Source of the DNA: a virus
Reading direction: 5' to 3' (one strand)
Length of the DNA: 33,096 bases
IMG/VR virus record: IMGVR_UViG_3300021341_000004
Coordinates: 1-33,096 of that record
In this document: one piece after another, positions 1 through 8,605 of the stretch
Position numbering within the stretch: the stretch's first letter is position 1
Layout: each line of letters starts with the position of its first letter
The notes under the pieces: generated by a model
The model's input: the letters and a program-made list of their open reading frames with translations, nothing else
Told to the model about the DNA's origin: nothing
The model's database searches: none
Program-made: the position numbers and the translations under genes

Positions 1-631
1 AGCCGGTGACGCAGTCGCGTTCTTCGGCAATCATCCGGTGGTTGACCACCATCTTGCGCTCGATGCGCAGGAAGGCGGCGATGAAGGCTTCGACGGTGTC
101 GACGCCGACGTCTCCCCACACGTCCTCACCGAGCAGCGACAGCAGGCTGTAGAACTCCAGCGGGCTGTTCTTGGCGGGGGTGGCCGACAGCAGGACGATT
201 CCGCGGCCGTTGGCCCGCGAGCGCACCGATGCCGCTCGGAAGTCGAGCTGCCAGGCGCGGGTGCTCGACTTGTTGCCGCCCATGAACTTGGGCACGCCGC
301 CGTCTCGGCGCTCGGGTGCGTACAGGTTCTTGAAGTTCTGGGCCTCGTCGACGACAAGCAGGTCGCAGCCGATGTCTTCCCAGGTGATGCCGGGGTCGTA
401 CTGTTGGCCGGCCGGCAGCTCCAGCAGCTCGGCAATCCACGCCGCGGCGCCCTCCTTGGCCACGGCACGCTGGCGCTCGGTCTGTCGGTTCTTCTTCTCG
501 GCGGCCTGGCGGGCCTTGGCGCTCATGGCCTCGGTGATCTTGACGAGCTGGGTGCCCTGCTCCACACGGGTCTTCGCGTTGCGCTGGTCGATCTCGACCT
601 GGCGGCGGATGGACGGCCGGCGGTAGCGTGA
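1..631 (-). CDS. SNF2/DEAD-type helicase fragment, N-terminus missing, runs off window
   Basis: The reverse strand is open from the 36-bp repeats to the window edge. It encodes a Walker B box LLVVDEAQNFKNLY (around 335-360) and a helicase motif III GIVLLSATPAKNSPLEFYSLL-like stretch (around 150-200). About 60 residues before the DEAQ box there is a charged Lys/Arg/Gln-rich helix. This order resembles the large SNF2-type helicases of DarB-like antirestriction or methylase-helicase proteins on phages and plasmids; that family link is an inference. The Walker A (GKT) region that should lie upstream is absent, because the frame enters the 36-bp repeats. In the reconstructed empty site it then meets a stop without any ATG. 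The gene is therefore probably 5'-truncated, and the phage did not itself cut the coding part. The first in-frame ATG gives MSAKARQ, just before the DEAQ region. Confidence 0.7.
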
Positions 632-705
632 GGCCGGGAGGGGGGCGAATCGAGGGGCCCGAGCCAAGGCCGGGAGGGGGGCGATTTGAGGGGCCCGAGC
701 CAAGG
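632..705. repeat. Host 36-bp tandem repeat array, left part (two units)
   Basis: Unit 1 is 632-667 and unit 2 is 668-703. Each begins GGCCGGGAGGGGGGCGA and ends GAGGGGCCCGAGCCAA. They differ only in the centre (GAATCG in unit 1, GATTTG in unit 2). Bases 704-705 begin a third unit, which resumes on the far side of the prophage at 32850. The period is exactly 36 bp (12 codons), so reading frames pass through unbroken. The array belongs to the host, not the phage: it is cut by the insertion and restored when the phage is removed. Confidence 0.9.
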
Positions 706-751
706 TGTAGCGTCGCGCGAATACCGGTCCTCTGATTTGCGTGAATACCCC
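706..751 (+). other. Left phage end with two transposase-binding-site candidates
   Basis: The tip is TGT at 706. Site L1 candidate (712-725) contains GTCGCGCGAATACC and site L2 candidate (736-751) contains TTTGCGTGAATACCCC. Their AATA cores are exactly 24 bp apart. The right end repeats the same spacing in inverted orientation, as needed for synapsis by a MuA-type transposase. Assignment as binding sites is inferred from position and similarity. Confidence 0.85.
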
Positions 752-760
752 AAGAACGAG

Positions 761-800
761 CTGCGCGGAAATTCGGCCAAAATGCCAAATTTCCGCGCAG
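761..800 (-). terminator. Long hairpin terminator at the end of the late operon
   Basis: The arms CTGCGCGGAAATT (761-773) and AATTTCCGCGCAG (788-800) form a perfect 13-bp inverted repeat. A further GGC/GCC pair sits inside the loop (775-777 with 784-786). The hairpin lies 18 bp after the last stop codon of the leftward operon and just inside the left phage end. No U-run follows in either direction, so it may work as a bidirectional insulator, or with Rho. Confidence 0.65.
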
Positions 801-817
801 GGTAGGTCGGGGGCTGC

Positions 818-1210
818 TCAGCGGTTGGAGGCTGTTCCCTCCGAACGCCGTTCCGCCGCCATGCGGGTGAGTGCCAATCTGGCGCCGTTGGGCAGTCGGC
901 CCGGCCCGAGCACATGCCCACGCACAATCCGACGCCGTTTCGCCGCCTTCTGGAAGGGCTCCCGAATGGCACGACGGGCCGCGCGGGCCTCGGCGTCTTG
1001 GGCCTCGAGCCAAGCATCCCGGGCCATCGACACCTGCCGCTGGATGACGATGTCGGACAGGGCTTCGAGCGTCTCACCCACCACTGGAATCGCTTCCAGG
1101 GGCACGAGAGTGTCGACCAGCTCGACGAGACGGTCGGCGGCCTCCTCGGTTCCGACGGCCTTTTCGACCAGTTCGTCGGCCACGTCCTGCAGCCACGAGG
1201 GAATCTTCAT
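818..1210 (-). CDS. Hypothetical protein, last gene of the late operon
   Basis: This 130-residue protein starts MKIPSWLQDVADELVEKA. The start is supported by AGGAG seven bases upstream of the ATG at 1210, inside the preceding endolysin gene. The first half is acidic and amphipathic-helical, with a hydrophobic stretch around residues 30-52 (LVPLEAIPVVGETLEALSDI). The second half is rich in Arg and Ala and very basic. No clear membrane span is visible. Its place after the endolysin makes a lysis accessory role possible, but nothing in the sequence proves that. It overlaps the endolysin reading frame by 137 bp, unusually long for this phage. Confidence 0.7.
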   Translation of the reverse strand: MKIPSWLQDVADELVEKAVGTEEAADRLVELVDTLVPLEAIPVVGETLEALSDIVIQRQVSMARDAWLEAQDAEARAARRAIREPFQKAAKRRRIVRGHVLGPGRLPNGARLALTRMAAERRSEGTASNR

Positions 1211-1685
1211 CTGCTTCTCCTTCGCCCCGGTGGGGCCGTGATTCTTGCGGTTCGTCCAGTTCGAAGTGGGTGCCATCGAATCTCCGCCAATTTCCGCCCC
1301 ACACGAGGCGCTTAGCGGTGACCTTTCCGGCCGCCTTAAGCCTTTGCCAAACCCGCTGTATATGCTCGGCAAGGGCCACATAAAGACGGACTTCCCAGGT
1401 CACCTTCCCGTCCACGCGGATGTAGACGTCGGCCGCGAAGGACGGAGACCGGTTGTGGAGGGTCTGCCCGGGCTTCGCGTAGGTGACGATGGGACCGGGC
1501 TTGGTGCGGCCCTGTGCGTACAGCTCGGCCTGCTCTTCCCAGGTGCGCTGCCCCCACGAGATGCCGAACCAGACCGGGCAGGCCGGGTCTCGCCGGGCCT
1601 CTCGCAGGACCGTCTGCAGGTCGCGATGGCAGGTGGCCAGCTTCTCGCGGGACGTCTCGTCGAAAACAAGGCTCACGTCGGCCAT
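1074..1685 (-). CDS. M15-family metallopeptidase endolysin
   Basis: This 203-residue protein probably cleaves the peptide cross-links of peptidoglycan at lysis. It shows the usual phage M15 pattern: GISWGQRTWEEQAELYAQGR (residues 41-60), then a KPGQTLHNRSPSFAADV zinc-binding segment (H77 and D86), and a C-terminal WGGNWRRFDGTHFEL with the third ligand H140. Compared with the common H-N-Y-G-L-A-x-D pattern there are two extra residues between His and Asp, and the Gly is missing. The last 55 residues are basic and low in complexity. They are read through the start of the next gene, so the true domain ends near residue 145. The start at 1685 overlaps the hub gene by 13 bp. There is no signal peptide, so a holin would be needed. 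Confidence 0.85.
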   Translation of the reverse strand: MADVSLVFDETSREKLATCHRDLQTVLREARRDPACPVWFGISWGQRTWEEQAELYAQGRTKPGPIVTYAKPGQTLHNRSPSFAADVYIRVDGKVTWEVRLYVALAEHIQRVWQRLKAAGKVTAKRLVWGGNWRRFDGTHFELDEPQESRPHRGEGEADEDSLVAAGRGRRTGRKGRRNRGGRRPSRRAGRHSRAPGSDSSGG

Positions 1686-3178
1686 GTGCCCTCCCATCCG
1701 GGGTGCCGGGTCAGCGTCAGGGTGCAGGTGCCGTTCCCAAGGCGACGGCCGACACGGGCAACCATCCAGCGCAGGCTGTGCTGCTCGAGGGCCTCGGCGA
1801 GCCCGAGGTGGCCGAGTTCGCGGGGGAGCACGTGAAGCACGTCCCCTTCGACCTTCCCGGCGTACCGCCAGGTTGTGGCCAGCTCCATCACTTCGGGGAT
1901 GCGGGTGGTCCACGGGGCCAGACGGCCGGCGACCTCGCCCACGATGGCGCTGTCGTTCGACCACACGTGGGGGAGCTCGACGTCGACCTGGTGGGCGGTG
2001 GGCAGGGACCCGAGGGTGCCGAGCCGGGTGGTGGCCGCTGCGGCCGACGAGACAACCACCTGGTGGTGCTCGACGGGAACGTCCGCGGCCCACGGCTCGT
2101 GCCGGTTCACCCGGTCCACGTGCCGGGGGTCGAGGTGCTCGACGTCCGCGGTGGAGGCGATGTCGTCGAGGTCTTGGACCGCTCGAAGGCAGAGGCGGCC
2201 GTCGCGGGCCACCATCCAGGCACCAGCCGGGGCGAGGAGCTCGCCGAACCAGGCGCGTCCGTCCTCGACGGGGCTGTCGACCCGGACCGACCAGGAGTAG
2301 GTGCCGGTGCTGGCCCGAAGGGTGGGCTGCCACTCGCGCAGATCAGCGAAGTCCACCAGGTGGTGCGGGAGGGCGAGGCCCCACGCTGCCGGGAGGGTGT
2401 CGTAGCGGCCGTTGGTGCCGGTGCCCGTGCTGGTCCACACTTTCGCGACCACCTCCCACGGGTGGCCGACGATGTAGGGCACGTTCGCAACCAGGTCGCC
2501 GACGGCCGCGGCGGAGCGGGTGGTGTTGAACTGGTCCACCGAGCTGACCCCGGTGAGCTGGTTGCCTCCGGAGGTGCCGGTGTAGGTGACGTAGAAGGAG
2601 TCGCCGCCCGAGCTCGGCGTCACCTTGACCACTCCCGGCTGGCCCGATTCCCGCTCGTAGGGGGCGGTGTCGACCACATGCAGGGTGGTGTCGGAGGGCG
2701 AGTAGCTCGAGGTCAGCTGGGAGAGATGGCCCGCGGAGGAGAAGAGCCGGCGGTCGGAGTCGACCGAGACGAGGCGGCTCCGGGTCGCGGTGAGAAGGTC
2801 CCAGCACTGCAGCGACCAGCGGCCCCGGACCCCGGACAGGTTGTGCACCTGGCCCACGGTGACGCGCTTCCAGACGTCCTGGCCGCGCCAGCGGATGGAG
2901 ACCTCGATGAGCGAGCCCCGGGTGAGCCGCTGCATGGTGTAGCGGGCTGCCTCTTCGTCGGTGAGCTCGAGGGAGATGGCGCCTGCGCTCGACTGCCAAG
3001 AGCCGAGGTGGACGGCCGAGCCACCGATCTGCGGCGCACCGGCGAGCATGACACGGCCGTGGCCATGGCCGTGATGGGAGTAGGCCACCCACGTGCGTCC
3101 GGGAGTGAGCCGCACCCACTCCGCCTTCCATTCGACCTCGGCCGAGCGAAGCGCCGCCAGACGGTCCCACCGCATCAT
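1673..3178 (-). CDS. Tail hub / baseplate protein
   Basis: This 501-residue, beta-rich protein starts MMRWDRLAALRSAEVEWK and overlaps the upstream gene by 4 bp. It carries no catalytic motif I can name. Its size, its Thr/Ser/Gly-rich strands (for example VTYTGTSGGNQLTGVSS) and its position third after the tape measure gene fit the hub or tail-associated proteins of siphovirus-like Mu relatives such as B3 and D3112. The assignment rests mainly on gene order. Confidence 0.7.
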   Translation of the reverse strand: MMRWDRLAALRSAEVEWKAEWVRLTPGRTWVAYSHHGHGHGRVMLAGAPQIGGSAVHLGSWQSSAGAISLELTDEEAARYTMQRLTRGSLIEVSIRWRGQDVWKRVTVGQVHNLSGVRGRWSLQCWDLLTATRSRLVSVDSDRRLFSSAGHLSQLTSSYSPSDTTLHVVDTAPYERESGQPGVVKVTPSSGGDSFYVTYTGTSGGNQLTGVSSVDQFNTTRSAAAVGDLVANVPYIVGHPWEVVAKVWTSTGTGTNGRYDTLPAAWGLALPHHLVDFADLREWQPTLRASTGTYSWSVRVDSPVEDGRAWFGELLAPAGAWMVARDGRLCLRAVQDLDDIASTADVEHLDPRHVDRVNRHEPWAADVPVEHHQVVVSSAAAATTRLGTLGSLPTAHQVDVELPHVWSNDSAIVGEVAGRLAPWTTRIPEVMELATTWRYAGKVEGDVLHVLPRELGHLGLAEALEQHSLRWMVARVGRRLGNGTCTLTLTRHPGWEGTWPT

Positions 3179-3933
3179 CGGGGCACCAGGTCGCGCGCGA
3201 GCTGTGTGGGCGTCGTCAGACGCGAGCCGTCCCGCTGCAGCGCATCACCGCCGGCTTCCCACACCGCCGCAATGGCGTGATTGTCCTGCCAGAGGGTCAC
3301 CTGCCAAGTCCAGGTGCGCTGGTAGGTGTGGGTGAGCAGGTCCTCGCGGAGCCCTTCGGGGAGCATCAGCAGCGGGTAGGAGCCCTCCTCCCGAATGAGG
3401 ATGGGCTGCCGGGTGTGGTTGTAGCGGGTTCCCTCGGTGAACCGCAGGCGGCTCGAGGCGCCTGCGAAGATGGTGTCGGAGACCACGCACCACTCGCGCC
3501 AGCCTTCGGGTGCCGCGGACTCGAGGACGAGCTCATCGCCCGGGGACGGCATCATCGGGCCGCCGTAGGCCGACCGCCATTCGTTGCGTGCCCGGGTGTG
3601 GAGGAGGAGCTGGCCAGCGGCGATGGTGTTGCGCGCGAAGCCCGCCCACATCTTGTCGACGTCGAAGGCGAAGCCGACCGGGTAGCCCCTCTTCAAGTGG
3701 GTATCGAGACTCCGGAGCTCGCGGAGCAGCGGGCCGTTGTCGAAGTTGGAGAGCACCAGGCGCACGCCGAGTACTCCGCCGGTGGTGACCCGCCGGATGC
3801 TGCCGTTGGCCATCTGGACGGACTCACCGACGACGATGGGCGTCTCCTGGATGTCGGAGATGCCCTCACCGAAGTCGACGGTGCGCATGGGCGCATCGCC
3901 ACCAGGCCACCACCAGAGGCACGCGTTGCCCAT
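3175..3933 (-). CDS. Distal tail protein-like
   Basis: This 252-residue protein starts MGNACLWWWPGGDAPMRT. Its ATG overlaps the tape measure stop as TGATG, a usual sign of coupled translation. Tryptophan-rich beta strands dominate (TYQRTWTWQVTLWQDNHAI near residue 210). It lies directly after the tape measure gene, where siphophages keep the distal tail protein that caps the tube and holds the hub. Function is inferred from order and size only. Confidence 0.65.
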   Translation of the reverse strand: MGNACLWWWPGGDAPMRTVDFGEGISDIQETPIVVGESVQMANGSIRRVTTGGVLGVRLVLSNFDNGPLLRELRSLDTHLKRGYPVGFAFDVDKMWAGFARNTIAAGQLLLHTRARNEWRSAYGGPMMPSPGDELVLESAAPEGWREWCVVSDTIFAGASSRLRFTEGTRYNHTRQPILIREEGSYPLLMLPEGLREDLLTHTYQRTWTWQVTLWQDNHAIAAVWEAGGDALQRDGSRLTTPTQLARDLVPR

Positions 3934-6056
3934 CAGCTCACCCACGGAGCGGGGGCAGAGCCACGGCCGGCCCGGCCGTGCTGGCGGTTGAGCTCGCGCA
4001 GAATCCAGTCGATGGAGTCGGGGCCGGCGAAGTTGCAGTTCTGGAAGGACACCCCGGGGCCACCCGGACCACCTGAAGCGCGCATGGCCTGGCGTCCTCG
4101 GCTGGTGGCGGCGCCGTCGTCGGGAACGACGGTCTCGCCTTGCTTCAGCACGGCAATCATCTCGTCGTCTGCCAGACCGCCCGAGTGCTTCTTCCGGCGG
4201 GAGAGCCAGCCCCCCACTCGGCCGATGGTGCCCCCCGCGATGGCCCCGACCCCGGCACCGATGGCCGTACCGATGGGACCACCGAGGACGGTGCCCACCG
4301 CGGCTCCCGTTGCCATGCCACTCGCGGCGCCAATGCGGGTCCACCGCTGGTCGCTGCGCACGGCCTCGTGTGCGTCCGGATCTCCGAGCAGCGGCGACAG
4401 GAAGGACTGGATGAGCTTCCAGATGGCCTCGAAGGCCGCCAGCACGGACTTGTAGAGGATGCTCGGCAGCGCGCGAATGAGCTCGCTGATGAAGGCGGTG
4501 ATGAACGCCGGGATGACGTCCTCGATGATGCTGGGCAGGGCCTTGAGGCCTTCGATGAATGCCGTCTTGAAGGCCATCACCTGCTGCCGCACGCCCGCCG
4601 CAGGGCCTTGCTTCCGGAGCTTCGCGAGCTCGGCGAGCTCCTCCTCTGAGGCGGTCCCGGAGCGCCGCTTGGCACGGAGCTCGGACATCCGCTCCTGCTG
4701 CTGCACCACGGACTGGCCGATGCTCGTGAGCGCTCCGACACCAGCGGTGGCAGCCACGCCAGCCGGGCCACCCATGAGGCCCGTCAGCGCCGCAGGGTTG
4801 CCGGCCACGGCCTGCGCGATGGTCGAGCCCATCTGAGCCCGCCGCATCCGTTCGGCCTCCTTCAGCGCGTTGTTCTCGCCCAGCTGGGCGTCGAGCCACT
4901 GGCTCGAGCTGTCCTGTCCGAGGTCGATTCGCTGGAACTCGGCGTTGACCTCTGCGAGCTCGGCGCCGGCCAGTCCCACCTTCTGCGACTGGGGAGCCAC
5001 CGCGGCGACTCGGGCGATGGCCTCGGCGCGGGTGAGCGTGGCCTCGACCTCCTTCTTGCCTGCCTTCTCGGCCGCGTCGGCACGCTTCGTGTGGGCGTCG
5101 GCGGCCTGGCTCGAGCTGGTGGCGATGGTGAACAGGTCGCTCGCCAGCCGCCGCTCTGCCTGCACCAGGTTGTCGATCTTGCGCTGGGCCATCTCCAGCT
5201 TCGGAGCGAGCCGGTCGAGCTCGGCCGTGAGCTGCACGACCTCGTCGGCTTCCTGCTGCGTGTAGTCGCCTTGGCGCTGGCGCTGCCGAATCTCGCCGAG
5301 CCGCTTCTCGACCTTGAGCTGCTCGACCATGGTCTTGCGGAGGCCTTCGCGGGCCTCCTTCTGCTGCTTGGCGTACTCAGCCTTGGCCTGCGCCATGGCG
5401 AGCTCGCCCGCACCCTCCGCCTCCGTCATCTCACCTCGAGCCACGGCGGCCTGGATGCGGACGCCCTCGAGCCGAGCGGCGAGGGCCTGCGCCTCGGAGG
5501 CCCGCTTGTTGGCCTCCGCCATGCGCTTCTCGGCGGCCTCGACATCGGAGGCGAGCGCCTGGTAGGCAAGGGCGAGGCCACCGACGACGACGCCGACAGG
5601 GCCGAGGATGCGCACCGCCATGCCGCCCATCTTGGCGACAGCTTCGAAGCCACCGGCCATGTCGGCCAGGACCATCGCGGTGTCGGCGGCCTCGGGGGAC
5701 ACGAGCTCGAGCGCTCCAGCGAGCCCCGACATGATGGAGCTGGCTTCCCCACCGACGTCGGCCAGGTCCTTCGAACCCGCCGCGGCGCGCTTCATCTTGG
5801 GACCGAGCTCCTGTGCGGCCCGGCCGGCCTCATCGAGGCCATCCGTGGCCCTCGAGGCGCCTCCGCCCACCCCACCGAGCTTGTCCCCGAGCCGCTCCGC
5901 GGCATCTCCCACCTGGTCGAGCTCGTCCTCGACGGCGTCCGCCGCCTTGTCGAGGTCCTCCATGGCATCGTCAGCCCGTGCGGCACTCTGGGCAGCCGCG
6001 TCCAGGGACGGGCTGGCTTCGTTGACGACGCGAAGGACAGCGCTGACGGTGCTCAT
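3933..6056 (-). CDS. Tail tape measure protein
   Basis: This 707-residue protein sets tail length and helps DNA ejection. The first 100 residues are Asp/Ala/Glu-rich helices. A hydrophobic segment follows near residues 145-165 (MAVRILGPVGVVVGGLALAY). A long coiled coil full of Ala, Glu, Lys and Gln occupies roughly 170-420. Further hydrophobic, Gly-rich stretches come later, including a glycine-zipper-like GTAIGAGVGAIAGGTIGRVG near residue 625. This is the typical build of tape measure proteins, and it is the longest gene of the tail block after the portal fusion. A Mu-like or lambda-like phage with a 707-residue tape measure should have a moderate-length tail. Confidence 0.92.
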   Translation of the reverse strand: MSTVSAVLRVVNEASPSLDAAAQSAARADDAMEDLDKAADAVEDELDQVGDAAERLGDKLGGVGGGASRATDGLDEAGRAAQELGPKMKRAAAGSKDLADVGGEASSIMSGLAGALELVSPEAADTAMVLADMAGGFEAVAKMGGMAVRILGPVGVVVGGLALAYQALASDVEAAEKRMAEANKRASEAQALAARLEGVRIQAAVARGEMTEAEGAGELAMAQAKAEYAKQQKEAREGLRKTMVEQLKVEKRLGEIRQRQRQGDYTQQEADEVVQLTAELDRLAPKLEMAQRKIDNLVQAERRLASDLFTIATSSSQAADAHTKRADAAEKAGKKEVEATLTRAEAIARVAAVAPQSQKVGLAGAELAEVNAEFQRIDLGQDSSSQWLDAQLGENNALKEAERMRRAQMGSTIAQAVAGNPAALTGLMGGPAGVAATAGVGALTSIGQSVVQQQERMSELRAKRRSGTASEEELAELAKLRKQGPAAGVRQQVMAFKTAFIEGLKALPSIIEDVIPAFITAFISELIRALPSILYKSVLAAFEAIWKLIQSFLSPLLGDPDAHEAVRSDQRWTRIGAASGMATGAAVGTVLGGPIGTAIGAGVGAIAGGTIGRVGGWLSRRKKHSGGLADDEMIAVLKQGETVVPDDGAATSRGRQAMRASGGPGGPGVSFQNCNFAGPDSIDWILRELNRQHGRAGRGSAPAPWVS

Positions 6057-6263
6057 CTACAGGTCCAAGAGGTTGAGTGTGGGAACGACCAGGCCGTCAC
6101 CAGATGCGATGTCGCCGAGGGTCGAAGCCTGTGCAGCTCGACCGGCTCGGGCGCAGGCCATGTCAATCGCCAAGTCCCGCCAGCTCAGCTTCATCAGCTG
6201 GCTCGGGAGCACCCGGTAGCGACGCGCCAGCTTGTCCAGACTCACCAGCGCCGCCTTGTCCAT
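6057..6263 (-). CDS. Small tail-chaperone-like protein (GT-like part)
   Basis: This 68-residue protein starts MDKAALVSLDKLARRYRV and contains VLPSQLMKLSWRDLAIDM, a pattern common in the T part of tail assembly chaperones. It ends one base before the tape measure gene and overlaps the preceding gene by about 100 bp in another frame. A good ribosome site, GGAAGG, stands seven bases before the ATG, so independent initiation is likely. A frameshift from the upstream frame (+1 or -2) is the alternative, since lambda-type and Mu-type phages often make this product as a fusion. Confidence 0.7.
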   Translation of the reverse strand: MDKAALVSLDKLARRYRVLPSQLMKLSWRDLAIDMACARAGRAAQASTLGDIASGDGLVVPTLNLLDL

Positions 6264-6885
6264 CGAGAAACCTTCCGAGCGAGCTGCTCGCCTCCCGCAG
6301 CGGTTCCCACACTGCATCGACGAGGAGCTTGAAGGTCACGGGCGAAAGGCTGCCCACCCAGGACCGGCCATTCTCCGGGTCGTGGTCGGCGGGGTCCATC
6401 ACGAGCGTTGCCCTTCGCCACTCCTCCGAGTCACCATGCCGAAGGCCGACGACCACCTTGCAAAGCAGCTCCTGCTGGGAGGTGATGGCCTTTCTCGCGA
6501 CGTCGACGGCAGGCACGGCGTCGTGCCGAAGGAGGGTGATGCCCCGTCGGGCTTCCTGGTCACGCTTGTGGAAGCGTTGGCGGAGCTCGGCGAGCTCCTC
6601 CTCATCGCCACAGCCCTTCGCGGACCGCATGTCGAGGATGAGGTTGAGCTGCTCACCACGAGCGATGAGGACCGACTGCGCAGCGGCGTGCTCTCGCTCG
6701 AGGCGAATCTCGAGAGGTTCAGCAGCGGCCTGCACCACACCGAGGGACTCGATGAGGATGCCCGCTGCCGCTGCCTCCGCCACGTCGAGCCGGCGAATCC
6801 GCCAGACGATGTTGCTTTGCCTGGTGTTGACCGGCACTTCGTCGAAGATGGGCCCGGAGACGAGGGAAAGAGGGTGCACGCTCAT
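6163..6885 (-). CDS. Tail assembly chaperone-like protein (G-like)
   Basis: This 240-residue protein starts MSVHPLSLVSGPIFDEVP, with an ATGA overlap to the tail tube gene. It is helical and charged, with no membrane span. Its position between tail tube and tape measure is that of the G component of the G/GT chaperone pair, which coats the tape measure protein during assembly. The C-terminal 35 residues are Gly/Ala/Pro-rich and lie in the overlap with the next frame. Sequence similarity to known chaperones is not obvious to me, so the call rests on order. Confidence 0.65.
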   Translation of the reverse strand: MSVHPLSLVSGPIFDEVPVNTRQSNIVWRIRRLDVAEAAAAGILIESLGVVQAAAEPLEIRLEREHAAAQSVLIARGEQLNLILDMRSAKGCGDEEELAELRQRFHKRDQEARRGITLLRHDAVPAVDVARKAITSQQELLCKVVVGLRHGDSEEWRRATLVMDPADHDPENGRSWVGSLSPVTFKLLVDAVWEPLREASSSLGRFLDGQGGAGESGQAGASLPGAPEPADEAELAGLGD

Positions 6886-7838
6886 CCGATTGCCGAGGCT
6901 TGGGTGTTGATGACGACGATGGAGAGGCCGGTGTTCGTGTCGTCGGCCTGCGGGATGAACTCGACGGTCTCGGAGATGAGTCCGGGGCCGTTGATGGCGG
7001 CCTCGGAGCTGTCGACAATCGCGTTGTGCAGGGTGATGGCGAAGCTCAGGTCACCGTTGGTGAAGGTGAGCGTGAGGTCGCTCTCGGTGTCGGCGAAGAT
7101 GGCGTGGTAGAGGTCGGCCCCCACCTGGTCGAGAGAGAGGCGGAGCCGCACCTGGCGGTCATTGGTCCGGGTCGGGCGGGCCGTGGTGCTGGCCCCGGCG
7201 CGGTCACGGAAGACGTGGCCGTTGTCGACAGACAGCTCGAAGGACCGCCAGGGCAGCGAGAGGCTGTTCCAGCTGACGTTCGAGGCCTCTTCGCAGTGGA
7301 GCGGGACCCCCGTGGGCCAGTCCGCAGCGTCCACCGTGGGTGCGGCGCTTCGGTCGTCCGCGTCCTGCGCAAGGAAGGTGCCCTGCATCTTCACGAGGCC
7401 GTGGGCCTCTCCGCGGATGCTGCCAGAGTTGAGGATGCAGCCCTTGAACACCTCGGACAGCGCCGTGGAGCCGTTCCGGCCTTCACCCCGGATGACCTCG
7501 CTGGTGAGGCTCGGGAGCTCATCGGCGAGGGTGTAGGTGTGGGTGTAGGTGCCGCTGTCCTCGGTGGTGCTCTTCCCGCCGAGCAGGGCGTACAGCAGCA
7601 TCCCGAAGTCCGAGTACATGACCTCGGTCTCGAAGGGGCCCCCGACCTCCTTCCGGCCGCGGTAGTGCTTGCGGTTCAGCCCGCCGGTTCCGCGGCGGAG
7701 GTTGGGGCGGCGGATGGACTGCTGGCGCTTCCGGAGGCCCGCGGAGATGACCGCGAGCCAGCGGGTGCGGCTGGCGGCGGTGCCGTAGGTGCTCTCTTCG
7801 GCCAAGCCCAGTGCGGTTCCGGGTCCTGCGAACGACAT
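6882..7838 (-). CDS. Phage tail tube protein
   Basis: This 318-residue protein starts MSFAGPGTALGLAEESTYGT. GGAGG stands eight bases before this ATG, which decides the start over the upstream TTG. The opening G-x-A-x-E-S-T-Y-G-T is typical of siphovirus tail tube proteins that polymerise around the tape measure. The rest is beta-rich with many Thr and Ser, and there is a long internal region of about 150 residues. The gene sits between the minor protein and the chaperone genes, the expected place for the major tail protein. Confidence 0.85.
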   Translation of the reverse strand: MSFAGPGTALGLAEESTYGTAASRTRWLAVISAGLRKRQQSIRRPNLRRGTGGLNRKHYRGRKEVGGPFETEVMYSDFGMLLYALLGGKSTTEDSGTYTHTYTLADELPSLTSEVIRGEGRNGSTALSEVFKGCILNSGSIRGEAHGLVKMQGTFLAQDADDRSAAPTVDAADWPTGVPLHCEEASNVSWNSLSLPWRSFELSVDNGHVFRDRAGASTTARPTRTNDRQVRLRLSLDQVGADLYHAIFADTESDLTLTFTNGDLSFAITLHNAIVDSSEAAINGPGLISETVEFIPQADDTNTGLSIVVINTQASAIG

Positions 7839-7840
7839 GA

Positions 7841-8605
7841 TCAAGCCTCCGCGGGGTCGCGGACCTGCACCAGCACATGAGGCTGGAGCACGCGACCCAG
7901 GGTCGTTGTGATGGTGATGATGGCGACGTAGTCCTCGTCATCGGTGCCCCCGACCACGGGGACCCGGACCATTCGGCCCTCGTCGGCCACTCGGAGGTCG
8001 CCGACCGTGAACATGGTGTTCTCGTCGTCGCCGTTCCTCTGAATGGTCATGGTGACGGTCTGCACCGTCTCGAAGCCCCGGCTGCCCTGGTGGGCGCTGC
8101 GGCGGCGTCGGAGTGCATCGGAGAGGTCGAGCCAGAAGTGGACCTGCTCGGCCGAGCGCTTGACCAGCACGTCGGCGGGCACGTCCTCGTCCCGAGCTGC
8201 CCCGACGGAGACGACCAGGTCGTAGGCGGCGGGCACGTCCAGCACCGCGTGGGCCGTGGCCCCCTCGGCGAACACGAAGGACGTGGTCTGGTCCGGGGGG
8301 CTCGGGCGGCTCCAGTACACGTAGAGGTGCGAGACGCTTTGGGGGATGGTGGCGTTGTCGATGCGCACCGAGCCCGCGCGGTTGGCCACGTCGAGCCCGT
8401 TCCAGTGGAAGTCGAGCACGTCGCCAGACTGCGGGTCGACGATGACCACGTCCCACGCGTTGGTGGTGTCCTCGAGGTTCGCCCAGAAGTCGTCCCAGTC
8501 GTCCTCGGGGGTCCACTCGACGTCGCGCACGCCGTTGTCGGCGGCGTTGTCGACCGTCAGGGAGCGGCGCCAGCCCCAGTTCTCGTCGTACCAGATCCCG
8601 CTCAT
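7841..8605 (-). CDS. Virion-associated protein of unknown role
   Basis: This 254-residue protein starts MSGIWYDENWGWRRSLTV. The ATG at 8605 is preceded by GGGAG and overlaps the previous stop as ATGA; a GTG 15 bp earlier is a weaker option. The N-terminal half, with WYDENWGWRRSLTVDN and a VSHLYVYW strand, recalls DUF2341-like beta-sandwich domains that often open with a W-x-Y-R+ segment. That match is tentative. The gene lies between tail terminator and tail tube, so the product is probably part of the virion, perhaps a decoration or adhesion domain. Confidence 0.6.
   Translation of the reverse strand: MSGIWYDENWGWRRSLTVDNAADNGVRDVEWTPEDDWDDFWANLEDTTNAWDVVIVDPQSGDVLDFHWNGLDVANRAGSVRIDNATIPQSVSHLYVYWSRPSPPDQTTSFVFAEGATAHAVLDVPAAYDLVVSVGAARDEDVPADVLVKRSAEQVHFWLDLSDALRRRRSAHQGSRGFETVQTVTMTIQRNGDDENTMFTVGDLRVADEGRMVRVPVVGGTDDEDYVAIITITTTLGRVLQPHVLVQVRDPAEA

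Noticed and set aside
1514-3280. Long rightward frame opposite the tail hub gene
   Set aside because: Low-complexity Gly/Val/Arg composition and position opposite a conserved leftward tail gene show it is a shadow.
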